This document shows positions 30,100-38,487 of a DNA stretch of 64,000 bases, in pieces; the stretch's first letter is position 1, and each line of letters opens with the position of its first letter. A model generated the notes under the pieces. The model saw nothing but the letters and a program-made list of their open reading frames with translations, had not been told where the DNA came from and ran no database searches. A program made the position numbers and the translations under genes. The DNA is taken from the NCBI GenBank assembly GCA_963842295.1, contig CAWJFY010000009.1:124001-188000 (forward strand), written 5' to 3'. Source of the DNA: JAJNBA01 sp963842295 (GTDB lineage Bacteria > Actinomycetota > UBA4738 > HRBIN12).

Positions 30100-30999
30100 C
30101 TATGCCGCCGCGGTCGAGCCGGTCCAACCGGTCGCGGGGCGTTCGAACCACACGTGCACCTGGCCGGTGCCGACCGAGGCTTCGTACTCGCTGAACAGCT
30201 CGCCGGGCGCCGTGCACGCGGCTCCGCCGAGCGCGCCGGCCATGATCAGGTAGTGCCCGAACTTGCCCTCCGGCCCGACCTTCTTGTACTCGGGGACCCA
30301 ATCGATCACGCCTGCGTGGTCGCCCTTCTGGAGCAGGTCGAGCACATGGAGGTCGGCCTCGCGAGCCTCCGGGGTGATGATGTTCTTCATCGGGTCGGAG
30401 CTCTCGCGGCCGCGGAGCTCGCGGAACGGCAGGAACCGGTGCGAGAGCCCGCCGGATGCCAGGAGCACCACTTTCCGGTCGAGCGACAGAACGGCCTCGC
30501 CGATCAGCTGTCCCAGCAGGAGGAAGTCCTCGGTGGTGCCGCACTGGTTGATCCCGACGCTCACCCAGTTCTCCGGACCGTCCTTCAGGTAGGACCAGAC
30601 GTTCACGGTCCCGTAGAAGATCGGCAGGTAGGGGTCGTCGGAGGCGAGCACCCAGGTGTCGTCGCGGTTCTCCGCCTCCTTCGAGACGGCGAAGGCGAGC
30701 TCGGGATCGCCCGGCATGTCGTAGGGGATCTGGCGCATCCCGCGCGGTAGCTCGTGCGAGGTGAAGATGCCCTCGCGCTTCTCGTGCGCGGTGATGATGT
30801 GCTCGAACGTCACCTCCCAGTGGGTGTCCATCAGCACGAAGGTGTCCGCCCCGAGGCGATCGAGCACCTCGGACCGGAGCCGGCGGAGTCCTGGGACCAG
30901 GGTGATCTCCTTCCCCTCGTTGATCTCCAGCCGAACTTCCTCCGGCAGCATGATCGTGGGGACGTGCGAGACGATCCCTGCGCCGACGATCTCACCCAT
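30100..30999 (-). CDS. hpaD: 3,4-dihydroxyphenylacetate 2,3-dioxygenase (class III extradiol)
   Basis: Opens homoprotocatechuate to 5-carboxymethyl-2-hydroxymuconate semialdehyde with O2 and a non-haem Fe or Mn. The 299-aa LigB-fold protein shows the iron-ligand region SHVPTIMLPE, LMDTHWEVTFEH, the active-site block VVLLASGGLSHRFLPF, VPEYKKVGPEGKFGHYLIMA and the C-terminal ELFSEYEASVGTGQVHVWF. All correspond to E. coli HpaD motifs. GAGGAG precedes the ATG. It lies 12 nt after hpaE. Confidence 0.88.
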   Translation of the reverse strand: MGEIVGAGIVSHVPTIMLPEEVRLEINEGKEITLVPGLRRLRSEVLDRLGADTFVLMDTHWEVTFEHIITAHEKREGIFTSHELPRGMRQIPYDMPGDPELAFAVSKEAENRDDTWVLASDDPYLPIFYGTVNVWSYLKDGPENWVSVGINQCGTTEDFLLLGQLIGEAVLSLDRKVVLLASGGLSHRFLPFRELRGRESSDPMKNIITPEAREADLHVLDLLQKGDHAGVIDWVPEYKKVGPEGKFGHYLIMAGALGGAACTAPGELFSEYEASVGTGQVHVWFERPATGWTGSTAAA

Positions 31000-31011
31000 C
31001 GCGTGCTCCTC

Positions 31012-32478
31012 TCAGTCGTTCGTTGAGGTCCATGGCGCCATGCAGACGTTCTTCACATCCGAGTAGAAGTCGAAGCTCCAGAAGCCACCTTCGCGCCCGA
31101 TACCACTGTTCCGCGACCCTCCGAAAGGCGCGCGGAGGTCTCGCACGTAGAAGGAGTTCACCCACACCGTGCCGGCGACGAGCGCCGACGACACACGCTC
31201 CGCGCGGTCGCGATCGCCCGTGTACACGATCGCCGACAGGCCGTAGGTCGTGTCGTTCGCCAAGGTCACGCCCTCGTCCTCGGTGCCGAACCGTTGGATC
31301 GTCAGGACCGGGCCGAACACCTCGTGCTGCACGATCTCGACGTCCCGCGGCGGCTCGCGGAAGAGCGTCGGCCGATAGTAGAGACCGCCGAGCTCCTCGT
31401 TCGGCCCACCGCCGAACACGACATCGATCCCTTCGGCCTTCGCGCGCTGCACGTAGCCGTCGACCCGATCGAAGTGCTCCCGGGTGATCTGCGGCCCGAT
31501 GTCGGTGGTGTCGGCGCGGGGGTCGCCCTGTCGCAACGCGGCGACCGCCTCGGTGAACCGCGCGAGGAACTCATCGTGGATCGCCTCCTGGACGAGGAGC
31601 CGAGTCCCCGCGAGGCAGACCTGACCCGCGTTGTCGTACTGGTTCACGGCCTGCTTCACCGCCGCATCCAGGTCCGTATCCGCGAAGATCACGAACGGCG
31701 CCTTTCCTCCGAGCTCGAGGGAGACCGCCGTGAGGTTCGCGCCGGCGGAGGCAGCGACGAGCTTTCCGGTGTCGACGGAGCCGGTGAACGCGACCCGGTC
31801 AACGTCGGGATGCGCGACCAGGGCGGCGCCGGCCTCCTCGCCGATCCCTTGCACCACGTTGAAGACGCCGTCGGGCATCCCTGCGTCGCGAGTGATGTCG
31901 GCGAGGAGCGAAGCGGTAAGCGGCGCCCACTCCGGCGGCTTCGCGATCACGGCGTCGCCGGCCGCGAGCGCGGGGGCGATCCGCCACGTCGCGAGCATCA
32001 GCGGCGCGTTCCAGGGCGTGATCACGACCGCGACCCCGGAGGGGTTCCAGCTCACGTGGTTGGTGTGACCCCGGGTGTCGAAGTCGTCGAAGGCGAGCTT
32101 CTCGAGCTCGTCGGCGAAGAAGCGGAAGTTGTACCCGGCGCGGGGGATCACGGAGTTCGTCATCGAGCGGAGGAGGGAGCCGTTGTCGCGGGTCTCGACC
32201 CTGGCGATGTCGGCGGCGCGCTCCTCGATCAGCTCCCCGACGCGGCGGATGATCTCTGCACGCTCCTTGGGCGCCATCGAGCCCCAGGTCTCGAAGCCTT
32301 TCGTGGCCGCGTCCACCGCGCGTGCGGCTTCGTCCTCGCCGCCTCGCGCCACTTCGGCGATCGGCGCCTCGTCGATCGGCGAGATGTCGCTGAAGGTCGA
32401 GCCGGACGGGACGCGCTCACCGCCGATCCAATGCTCGGTCGAGACCTCGACGCCCTCGACCTCAACGCGCCCGCTCAG
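31012..32478 (-). CDS. hpaE: 5-carboxymethyl-2-hydroxymuconate-semialdehyde dehydrogenase (CTG start)
   Basis: NAD-dependent ALDH that oxidises the ring-cleavage semialdehyde. It has EHWIGGERVPSGSTFSDISP at the N-terminus, VVITPWNAPLMLATWRIAPA, the catalytic Glu in LELGGKAPFV, and the Cys in NAGQVCLAGTRLL. From the CTG at 32478 it is 488 aa, the normal family length. GGAGGG lies 5 nt before it. No ATG, GTG or TTG exists between an in-frame TGA 6 codons upstream and GTG 32352, which would delete the conserved HWIGG strand. A 4-hydroxyphenylacetaldehyde-type substrate is also possible. Confidence 0.85.
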   Translation of the reverse strand: MSGRVEVEGVEVSTEHWIGGERVPSGSTFSDISPIDEAPIAEVARGGEDEAARAVDAATKGFETWGSMAPKERAEIIRRVGELIEERAADIARVETRDNGSLLRSMTNSVIPRAGYNFRFFADELEKLAFDDFDTRGHTNHVSWNPSGVAVVITPWNAPLMLATWRIAPALAAGDAVIAKPPEWAPLTASLLADITRDAGMPDGVFNVVQGIGEEAGAALVAHPDVDRVAFTGSVDTGKLVAASAGANLTAVSLELGGKAPFVIFADTDLDAAVKQAVNQYDNAGQVCLAGTRLLVQEAIHDEFLARFTEAVAALRQGDPRADTTDIGPQITREHFDRVDGYVQRAKAEGIDVVFGGGPNEELGGLYYRPTLFREPPRDVEIVQHEVFGPVLTIQRFGTEDEGVTLANDTTYGLSAIVYTGDRDRAERVSSALVAGTVWVNSFYVRDLRAPFGGSRNSGIGREGGFWSFDFYSDVKNVCMAPWTSTND

Positions 32479-32552
32479 TGCCGCCCTCCCTCAGACTCGT
32501 TCGTATCCGAACGGTATGGAGGCCGGTGAGGTTATGTCAATTCGCTCGGTTG

Positions 32553-32970
32553 TCAGGCGATGGAGACGGTGCCGCGCATACCGAAGTCGTAGTGGCCGGG
32601 CAGATGACAGCCGAAGATCAGCGACGCCGCTGATCTTCGGGAACGTATAGGTGGTCAACACGGTCTCCCCCGCAGGCACGGAGACCTCGCCGGGCCGCGG
32701 CGCGTGGTGGGCCTCGGTTCCCTCCTCGTGGACACGCTGCACGCGCCCGTCACCGAGGATGAACTCGTGATCGATCGGGTCCGTGTTCACGATCACGAAC
32801 CGGACGGTCTCGCCGGGCTCGACGGCGAGATCGGCCGGTTCGAACTTCGAGTAGTGGATCGTGATGTCGATCGTGCCGTCATCGGCGCGGGCGGCGGCGC
32901 CGCGGGATGCCGCTGCCGCCCCCACGAGGAGCGTCAGCGCCACCGCGGCCGCCGCCGCCCGCAGCTTCAT
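32553..32970 (-). pseudogene. Cupredoxin with frameshift at a palindrome
   Basis: A signal peptide (AAAAAVALTLLVGAAAASRG) is followed by a plastocyanin-like domain with the first copper ligand in NTDPIDHEFILG. After TYTFPKISG the frame goes wrong. The correct ending, FGCHLPGHYDFGMRGTVSIA with Cys, His and Met ligands, is in the next frame and stops at 32553. The break lies in a perfect 13-bp inverted repeat at 32611. ATG 32970 overlaps the DUF2330 stop (ATGA). It may be a true pseudogene or a base error. Confidence 0.7.
32611..32640. repeat. Perfect 13-bp inverted repeat with 4-nt spacer
   Basis: CCGAAGATCAGCG, ACGC, CGCTGATCTTCGG. It lies exactly where the cupredoxin reading frame is lost. 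Such palindromes arise by template switching during replication (quasi-palindrome correction). Confidence 0.85.
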
Positions 32971-34046
32971 CGCCGGAACACGCGGGCCGCTTGGCGCCGG
33001 ATCGCGGGATCGGTAAGGACCATCAGGAACGCGACTGCGACGAGCGCCGCCATCACGGTCCAGACGACCGGCCAGGAGGCGGCGCCGGACGTCGCCGGGT
33101 ATCCGGCTGCCACGGGGCTCGGCCGTCCGTAGCCACTCGCGTCGATCGCCAGGTCGTGCTTCAGGTTGGCCGCGGTCTCGTTGATACGGATGTATGTGAG
33201 CCACATCCCGCTCTCCGGCAGCCACTTCATGCCCCGGTCGGACCGGAGATCGGTGAGGAGCGTGTTGGAGGCCGGCTCGCTCACTTCCTGGATCAGTCCC
33301 CGCTGGTTCCCATCGAAGCCCTTCGAACGCTCGGCCTGCGGGAGCGTGTCGGGCCGGCGGTCCGTGAGCAGGTAGACGTCCGCCTGCACGACCTCCGCGT
33401 CCTTACGGCCGAGCGCCAGGATCCGCAATGGCACCCACGGGTTCGGCGTCGGGATCACGATGTGGACCGGCGTGCCCTGACCGGTGTCGACGCCCCGGTT
33501 CGCGGCGCGCTTCGCATCGAATCGAGCGGCGAGGAAGATCGGGCTCCGCTCGGCGTAGAAGGCCAGCATCTCCGGCGCGTCCGGGGGCAGGAAGTAGCCG
33601 TGCTCGCGCGCCCAGTTGCCGACCTCGACGGCACCGCCCTTCAAGACGGTGATGTCGAGCGCGTCGATCTTCTTCTCGAGGAGGACCTCCGCTCCTGCGG
33701 ACGCCTCCCCGACGGCGTCAAAGGCGAGAGCGCGGGCAGCGGGTTGCGGCTGCGTCTCGATGATCAGGCGCTGGAGCGTCCAGTCACCGCCCTTGATCAC
33801 GTCGGTCGGCACGCCGGGAAGCGGGATGATCGATCCCACCTCCGAGCCTTCGCCGGCGAATTCGAACGAGGTGACGTAGTGCTCGATCCCCTCGTGGTAG
33901 GCCGCGAGCGTCGTCGTCTTCAGCAGGTTGACCGTGCCGTTGGGCGTGACCAGCCCGCCGCAGGCGAGGGCGCTCCCGGCCGCTCCCGTGAGGAAGATCG
34001 CGGTGAGCATCATGAGGGTGGCTGCACGTGCGAGCCGGTTCCGCAT
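32967..34046 (-). CDS. DUF2330 secreted/membrane-anchored protein
   Basis: A 359-aa protein. A signal peptide (LMMLTAIFLTGAAGSALACG) ends before the CGGL motif typical of the family, followed by a large beta-rich extracytoplasmic domain and one C-terminal transmembrane helix (VVWTVMAALVAVAFLMVLTD) with a basic tail. DUF2330 proteins have no proven function. Here it is coupled to a copper protein, which points to a redox or metal role outside the membrane (inference). The 155 nt upstream contain no gene. Confidence 0.82.
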   Translation of the reverse strand: MRNRLARAATLMMLTAIFLTGAAGSALACGGLVTPNGTVNLLKTTTLAAYHEGIEHYVTSFEFAGEGSEVGSIIPLPGVPTDVIKGGDWTLQRLIIETQPQPAARALAFDAVGEASAGAEVLLEKKIDALDITVLKGGAVEVGNWAREHGYFLPPDAPEMLAFYAERSPIFLAARFDAKRAANRGVDTGQGTPVHIVIPTPNPWVPLRILALGRKDAEVVQADVYLLTDRRPDTLPQAERSKGFDGNQRGLIQEVSEPASNTLLTDLRSDRGMKWLPESGMWLTYIRINETAANLKHDLAIDASGYGRPSPVAAGYPATSGAASWPVVWTVMAALVAVAFLMVLTDPAIRRQAARVFRR

Positions 34047-34201
34047 GGCGGGACTCCTTTCGACGATCGTGGCCTGATGGCCACGATCTCGGCCGGTCTG
34101 GATCTTCCTTGGACGGCTCCTCGACCGCGATGGGTTCCGCGGATCTCCGAGAGGTTCCGACCAGTGACTCCATGCCCGGGGAGGGCCGGTTCGTGACGGC
34201 G

Positions 34202-36742
34202 TCAGCGACCGAAGCGCTGGAGCAGCTCCGGGGTGACGCGTTCGCGGAGCCTCGCGGCCACGCGCATGCGCTCGAGCCCCTGCTGGAGCATCAGGTGGTT
34301 CTGCGGGATGTCGTGCTCGCGGAAGAAGGCATCGACCTCCTCGACGACGTCGGGGTCGGTGAGGTACCGGATGCCGGAGACGAGGCCGATGATGTTCGAC
34401 GAGGCGAACCGATCCTGCATCTGGTCCCACCGATCCGCGATGAACCGCCACACCGTCGGTCCCTGGTGACGGTTGGTCGTCGAGCGAGCGAGCAGGTACG
34501 GCGCGTCCTGCGTCCGGACGTCGTCCGACATCGCCGCCGAGAGGATGCGCTCGACCTCGGCCTCGCCCGGGAACCGCGACGCCGCGAACAGGTAGCGCTC
34601 CTCTTCCTGGGGCGTCGTGGCGGTGCGGTACCGCTGCCAGTACCGGTCGAGATCCTCCGCCGTGCCTTCCGCAGCCACCGCTTCCACGGCGGCCTGCAGG
34701 AGCTGTGGATCGCCTTCGCCTTCGAGCTCCAGCTCCCGGCACTGCGCGAGGGTCTCGGGATCTGCTCCGAGCACGGCCAGAGACTGCACGAGCTGTCCGC
34801 GCAGCGCTCGCGTGAGGTCGGATTCGTTCTTCGAGGCGTCCCAGCCGAGCCGCGTGAGCGCCGGCCGCGCGAGGTCCCGCACGAACGCCCGCAGGCGCTC
34901 GCGCGCCTCCCCCTCCACGAACCGGTCGAGCCAGCCGAGGCCGCCGAGGATCGCCTGCCACACCCGGAGGTCGGTCTCGTCCTGGAAGCCCTGCACCAGG
35001 TCGAGGAACGACCCCGCGGACGCCTTCCCCGCCACGACCGCGGCCCATGCGTCGTCGACGAGGCTGTATCGCTCGATCGGCGACAGCACGTCCATCGCCC
35101 GCGCGACCACCCGCGAGCGGAGCTCGTCGTCGTACCAGACGCGCACGAAGCTCGCCGAGCCCGCGTTCGCGACGACGACCGCATCGGGAGAGATCAGCTC
35201 GACCTCCGTACGGTCCGCCTCGATCAGGATGCGATCGACGCGCTCCTCGGCGCCCGAGACCTGGCGGACCGTCAGCGGCACCGGCCATGTTGTCTCGTCG
35301 TCCTCCCTCGAGGGGATGAAGCGTCGCTGCGAGAACCGGACGCGGTTCCCGTCAATGGTGACCGTGATCGCGGGGTACCCGGGCTGGAAGATCCACGCGT
35401 CCATGATCCGCCGGACCGGCTCCCCGGTCTCCTCCTCGAGCGCATCCCAAAGATCGTGCGTCTCGGTGTTGCCGTAGGCATGCTTGCCGAGGTACAGACG
35501 GATCCCGTCGCGGAACCGCTCGGCGCCGAGCCACTGCTCGAGCATCCGCAGCACGGCGCCCCCCTTCACGTACGTGAGGGTGTCGAACATGCCGCTCGCG
35601 TCGTCCGGCGAGCGGACCTCGTACTCGATCGGGCGGGTGCTCTCGAGTGCGTCGACCTCGAACGCGTTCGTCCGGTCGCGCGTGAACATGTTCCAGATCT
35701 CCCAGTCGGGCCGGAAGTCGTCGACGGCGAGCATCGACATGAACGTCGCGAAGGCCTCGTTCAGCCAGATCCCATTCCACCAGCGCATCGTGACCAGGTC
35801 GCCGAACCACATGTGGGCGAGCTCGTGCGCCACGGTCTCTGCGACACCGAGCTGCTCCTCCTGGGTGGACCGAGCCGGATCGATCAGCAGCACCTGCTCC
35901 CGATACGTCACGCACCCGACGTTCTCCATGGCGCCCTGCGCGAAGTCCGGAAGCCCGACGTTGTCCAGCTTGGCCTCGGGGTACGGGATCCCGTAGTAGT
36001 CGGCGAACCAGTTCAGTGAGTGGACGGAGACCTCCGTCGCGAACGGCGTCAGGTGCTCCTTCCCGGGCACGTGGACGATCCGGACCGGGACGCCACGCGC
36101 ATCGGCGGGCTCGGAGAGCTCGAGCCGGCCGACCACCCAGGCCGCCAGGTAGGTCGACATCTTCATCGTGTCCGCGAACCGGATGCGCACCCGGCCGTCG
36201 CCGAGGGACTCGCGCTCCGTTTCGGGGCCGTTCGAGACGGCGGCGAGCCCCTCCTTCACGACCAAGGTGATGGCGAAGACGGCCTTGAGATCGGGTTCGT
36301 CCCAGCACGGAAGCGCTCGGCGGGCATCCGTGGCCTCGAAGTGCGTGGTCCCGATCACCTGGGTCTTGCCGTCCTCGTCCGTGTAGGTGCTCCGGTAGAA
36401 GCCGGTCAGCCTCGGGTTCAGCTCGCCTCGGAACGAGATCTTGAGCGTCCACGCTCCCGGCTCGGCCGCCTCGGCCAGGTCCACGGTCGCGCGTTCGGCG
36501 TCGTCGTCCGTGCGGATCTTCGACACCTCGACCGTGCGCCCGTCGGCGGCGGTGAGAGTGGCTTCATCGAGACGCAGCTCGTTCGCGTTCAGGACGATAT
36601 CGGTGACCGGCTCGTCGACCTCGAGCGCGATCTCGACCGTCCCGTCGAACGTGCCGGCGTCCAGGTCCGGCTCGAGCGTCAGGTCGTACCGGCTCGGTAC
36701 GACCGTCCGCGGGAGCCGGTATCGCTCCTCGGTCTCCCCCAT
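34202..36742 (-). CDS. pepN: Aminopeptidase N (M1 zinc metallopeptidase)
   Basis: Removes N-terminal residues from peptides in the cytoplasm. The 846-aa protein has the M1 order: an N-terminal beta domain, the exopeptidase motif GAMEN near residue 268, and zinc site HELAHMWFGDLVT near residue 302 with the third ligand in WLNEAFATF. An ERAP1-like helical C-terminal domain follows. No signal peptide. ATG 36742 overlaps the ilvE stop (ATGA). Confidence 0.95.
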   Translation of the reverse strand: MGETEERYRLPRTVVPSRYDLTLEPDLDAGTFDGTVEIALEVDEPVTDIVLNANELRLDEATLTAADGRTVEVSKIRTDDDAERATVDLAEAAEPGAWTLKISFRGELNPRLTGFYRSTYTDEDGKTQVIGTTHFEATDARRALPCWDEPDLKAVFAITLVVKEGLAAVSNGPETERESLGDGRVRIRFADTMKMSTYLAAWVVGRLELSEPADARGVPVRIVHVPGKEHLTPFATEVSVHSLNWFADYYGIPYPEAKLDNVGLPDFAQGAMENVGCVTYREQVLLIDPARSTQEEQLGVAETVAHELAHMWFGDLVTMRWWNGIWLNEAFATFMSMLAVDDFRPDWEIWNMFTRDRTNAFEVDALESTRPIEYEVRSPDDASGMFDTLTYVKGGAVLRMLEQWLGAERFRDGIRLYLGKHAYGNTETHDLWDALEEETGEPVRRIMDAWIFQPGYPAITVTIDGNRVRFSQRRFIPSREDDETTWPVPLTVRQVSGAEERVDRILIEADRTEVELISPDAVVVANAGSASFVRVWYDDELRSRVVARAMDVLSPIERYSLVDDAWAAVVAGKASAGSFLDLVQGFQDETDLRVWQAILGGLGWLDRFVEGEARERLRAFVRDLARPALTRLGWDASKNESDLTRALRGQLVQSLAVLGADPETLAQCRELELEGEGDPQLLQAAVEAVAAEGTAEDLDRYWQRYRTATTPQEEERYLFAASRFPGEAEVERILSAAMSDDVRTQDAPYLLARSTTNRHQGPTVWRFIADRWDQMQDRFASSNIIGLVSGIRYLTDPDVVEEVDAFFREHDIPQNHLMLQQGLERMRVAARLRERVTPELLQRFGR

Positions 36743-37668
36743 CAGTCGTTCACGTAGGTGAGCCAGTGGGCGTACTTCTCGTTCTCGCCCTTGGTCGCGG
36801 CGAAGAAGGCTCCCTGCAGCTCCTTGGTCACCGGCCCGCGGTGTCCCTCGCCGACGACCCGGTCGTCCACCTCGCGGATCGGCGTGAGCTCGGCCGCGGT
36901 CCCGGTGAAGAAGCACTCCTCTGCGTTGTACAGATCCGTTCGGACCAGGTTCTCCTCACGGATCTCGTACCCGAGGTCCCGCGCGAGGATGATCACCGAG
37001 CCGCGCGTGATGCCGTCGAGGCAACCCGCCGAGATCGGCGGCGTGGTGAGCACGCCGTCCTTGACGACGAACACGTTCTCCCCGGAGCCGTCGGTCACGA
37101 AGCCGGCCTCGTTCAGCATGATCGCCTCGTCGTAGCCCGCCTTCAGGCTCTCCACCTTGGCGAGGACCGAGTTGATGTACTGGCCGGTGGCTTTCGCGGC
37201 CGCCGGCATCGAGTTCTGGCCGTTGCGCCGCCAGCTGCTGATCTTGATCCGAACGCCCTGCTCGAGGGCATCCTCGCCCAGATAGGCGCCCCAGGGCCAG
37301 ACCGCGATCACGACGTTGATCGGGGCCTGGAGCGGGTTCACGCCCATCTCGCCGTAGCCCCGGATAACGAGTGGACGCACGTAGCACGCGTTCAGCTCGT
37401 TCGCGCGGATGACGTCCTTGGTGGCCTGCGTGATCGCCTCGCGGGAGTACGGGATGTCCGTGTGGTAGAGCTTCGCGGAGCGGAACAACCGCTTCAGGTG
37501 CTCGTCGAGGTGCCAGGCGGCGGCTCCTCGTGAGGTCTCGTAGGCCCGGATCCCCTCGAACACGCCGCTGCCGTAGTGCACGGCATGCGAGAGCACGTGC
37601 ACCTGGGCGTCCTGCCACGGCACCAGCTCGCCGTCCATCCAGATCTTCTCGACCTGCGTGATCGGCAC
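36742..37668 (-). CDS. ilvE: Branched-chain amino acid aminotransferase
   Basis: Interconverts Leu, Ile, Val and their 2-oxo acids with glutamate/2-oxoglutarate. A 308-aa fold type IV PLP enzyme with HYGSGVFEGIRAYETSRG, the PLP lysine in SMPAAAKATGQYINSVLAK near residue 157, NEAGFVTDGSGENVFVVKDG and LDGITRGSVIILARDLGYEI. GTG 37668 follows AGGAGG. It heads a two-gene unit with pepN. Confidence 0.94.
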   Translation of the reverse strand: MPITQVEKIWMDGELVPWQDAQVHVLSHAVHYGSGVFEGIRAYETSRGAAAWHLDEHLKRLFRSAKLYHTDIPYSREAITQATKDVIRANELNACYVRPLVIRGYGEMGVNPLQAPINVVIAVWPWGAYLGEDALEQGVRIKISSWRRNGQNSMPAAAKATGQYINSVLAKVESLKAGYDEAIMLNEAGFVTDGSGENVFVVKDGVLTTPPISAGCLDGITRGSVIILARDLGYEIREENLVRTDLYNAEECFFTGTAAELTPIREVDDRVVGEGHRGPVTKELQGAFFAATKGENEKYAHWLTYVND

Positions 37669-37710
37669 CCCTGACCTCCTTCGACGAGTTCTCAGGATAC
37701 CCGGCGCCCG

Positions 37711-38487
37711 TCAGGGGAGGTCGAACGCGAGCCACTCGATCGCGACGTCCCGACCCCCGGGCGGATCCAGGGAGCCCCAGCGCTCGAGCGCCCACACACG
37801 AAGCTCCGCGACCGCCTCCCGTCGCTTCCCCTCGTCGACCTCCCATGTCCACGAATGCATGCCGGTGGCCATCTGATCGAGGAACTCCCCCATCGTCTGC
37901 GCGACCCGTGCGGTGATCGGCGGGAGCTCCCGAGTCTCGGCCGCGTGGGTCTGGAACGCCTGCACGATCGCGCCGGTCTCCCAGGAATCGAGTGCGTCAG
38001 CGAAGGAGGGGCGGCCGACCCGTTCCATGAACCGATCGGTCAGCTCGTGCCAGGGCTCGGGGACTTGACCGCTCGAGACCAGCACGATCCCGCCCGGGGC
38101 GACGACGCGGACAAGCTCCGCCACGACCTGCCGCCACGCCGGCACCAGGTGCAGGACGTGACGGACCACCGCCCCGCCGAAGCGATCGTCCGCGAACGGC
38201 AGCGTGGTCGCGTCCCCGACCACCACGGGGAACGGCGCCCGCCCACCCGCCTTCTCAACGAGCTTGGCGAGCATCGGCGCGGACAGATCGAGGCCGACGA
38301 GCGGCACGCCCGCTGCCGCGAGCGGCAGCGCGACGAGCCCGGTGCCCACGCCGATCTCGAGCGTCCGACCGCGATCCTGGAGCTCGTTCGTGAGGAGTGA
38401 GGTCATCTCACGGGATGCTTCATCGGACAGGCCCCGGGTGCGGTCGTAGTACTCGACCGCTCGGTCGAAGCGCATCGACTCGCTCAC
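37711..38487 (-). CDS. Class I SAM-dependent methyltransferase
   Basis: A 258-aa UbiE/type 11 methyltransferase: motif I LEIGVGTGLVALPLAAAG near residue 45, motif II VVVGDATTLPFADDRFGGAV, then VRVVAPGGIVLVSSG. GTG 38487 overlaps the stop of the GcvT/DmdA-like gene (GTGA); ATG 38475 is an alternative. The coupling suggests both act on a methylated or one-carbon substrate, but the substrate is unknown. Confidence 0.85.
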   Translation of the reverse strand: MSESMRFDRAVEYYDRTRGLSDEASREMTSLLTNELQDRGRTLEIGVGTGLVALPLAAAGVPLVGLDLSAPMLAKLVEKAGGRAPFPVVVGDATTLPFADDRFGGAVVRHVLHLVPAWRQVVAELVRVVAPGGIVLVSSGQVPEPWHELTDRFMERVGRPSFADALDSWETGAIVQAFQTHAAETRELPPITARVAQTMGEFLDQMATGMHSWTWEVDEGKRREAVAELRVWALERWGSLDPPGGRDVAIEWLAFDLP

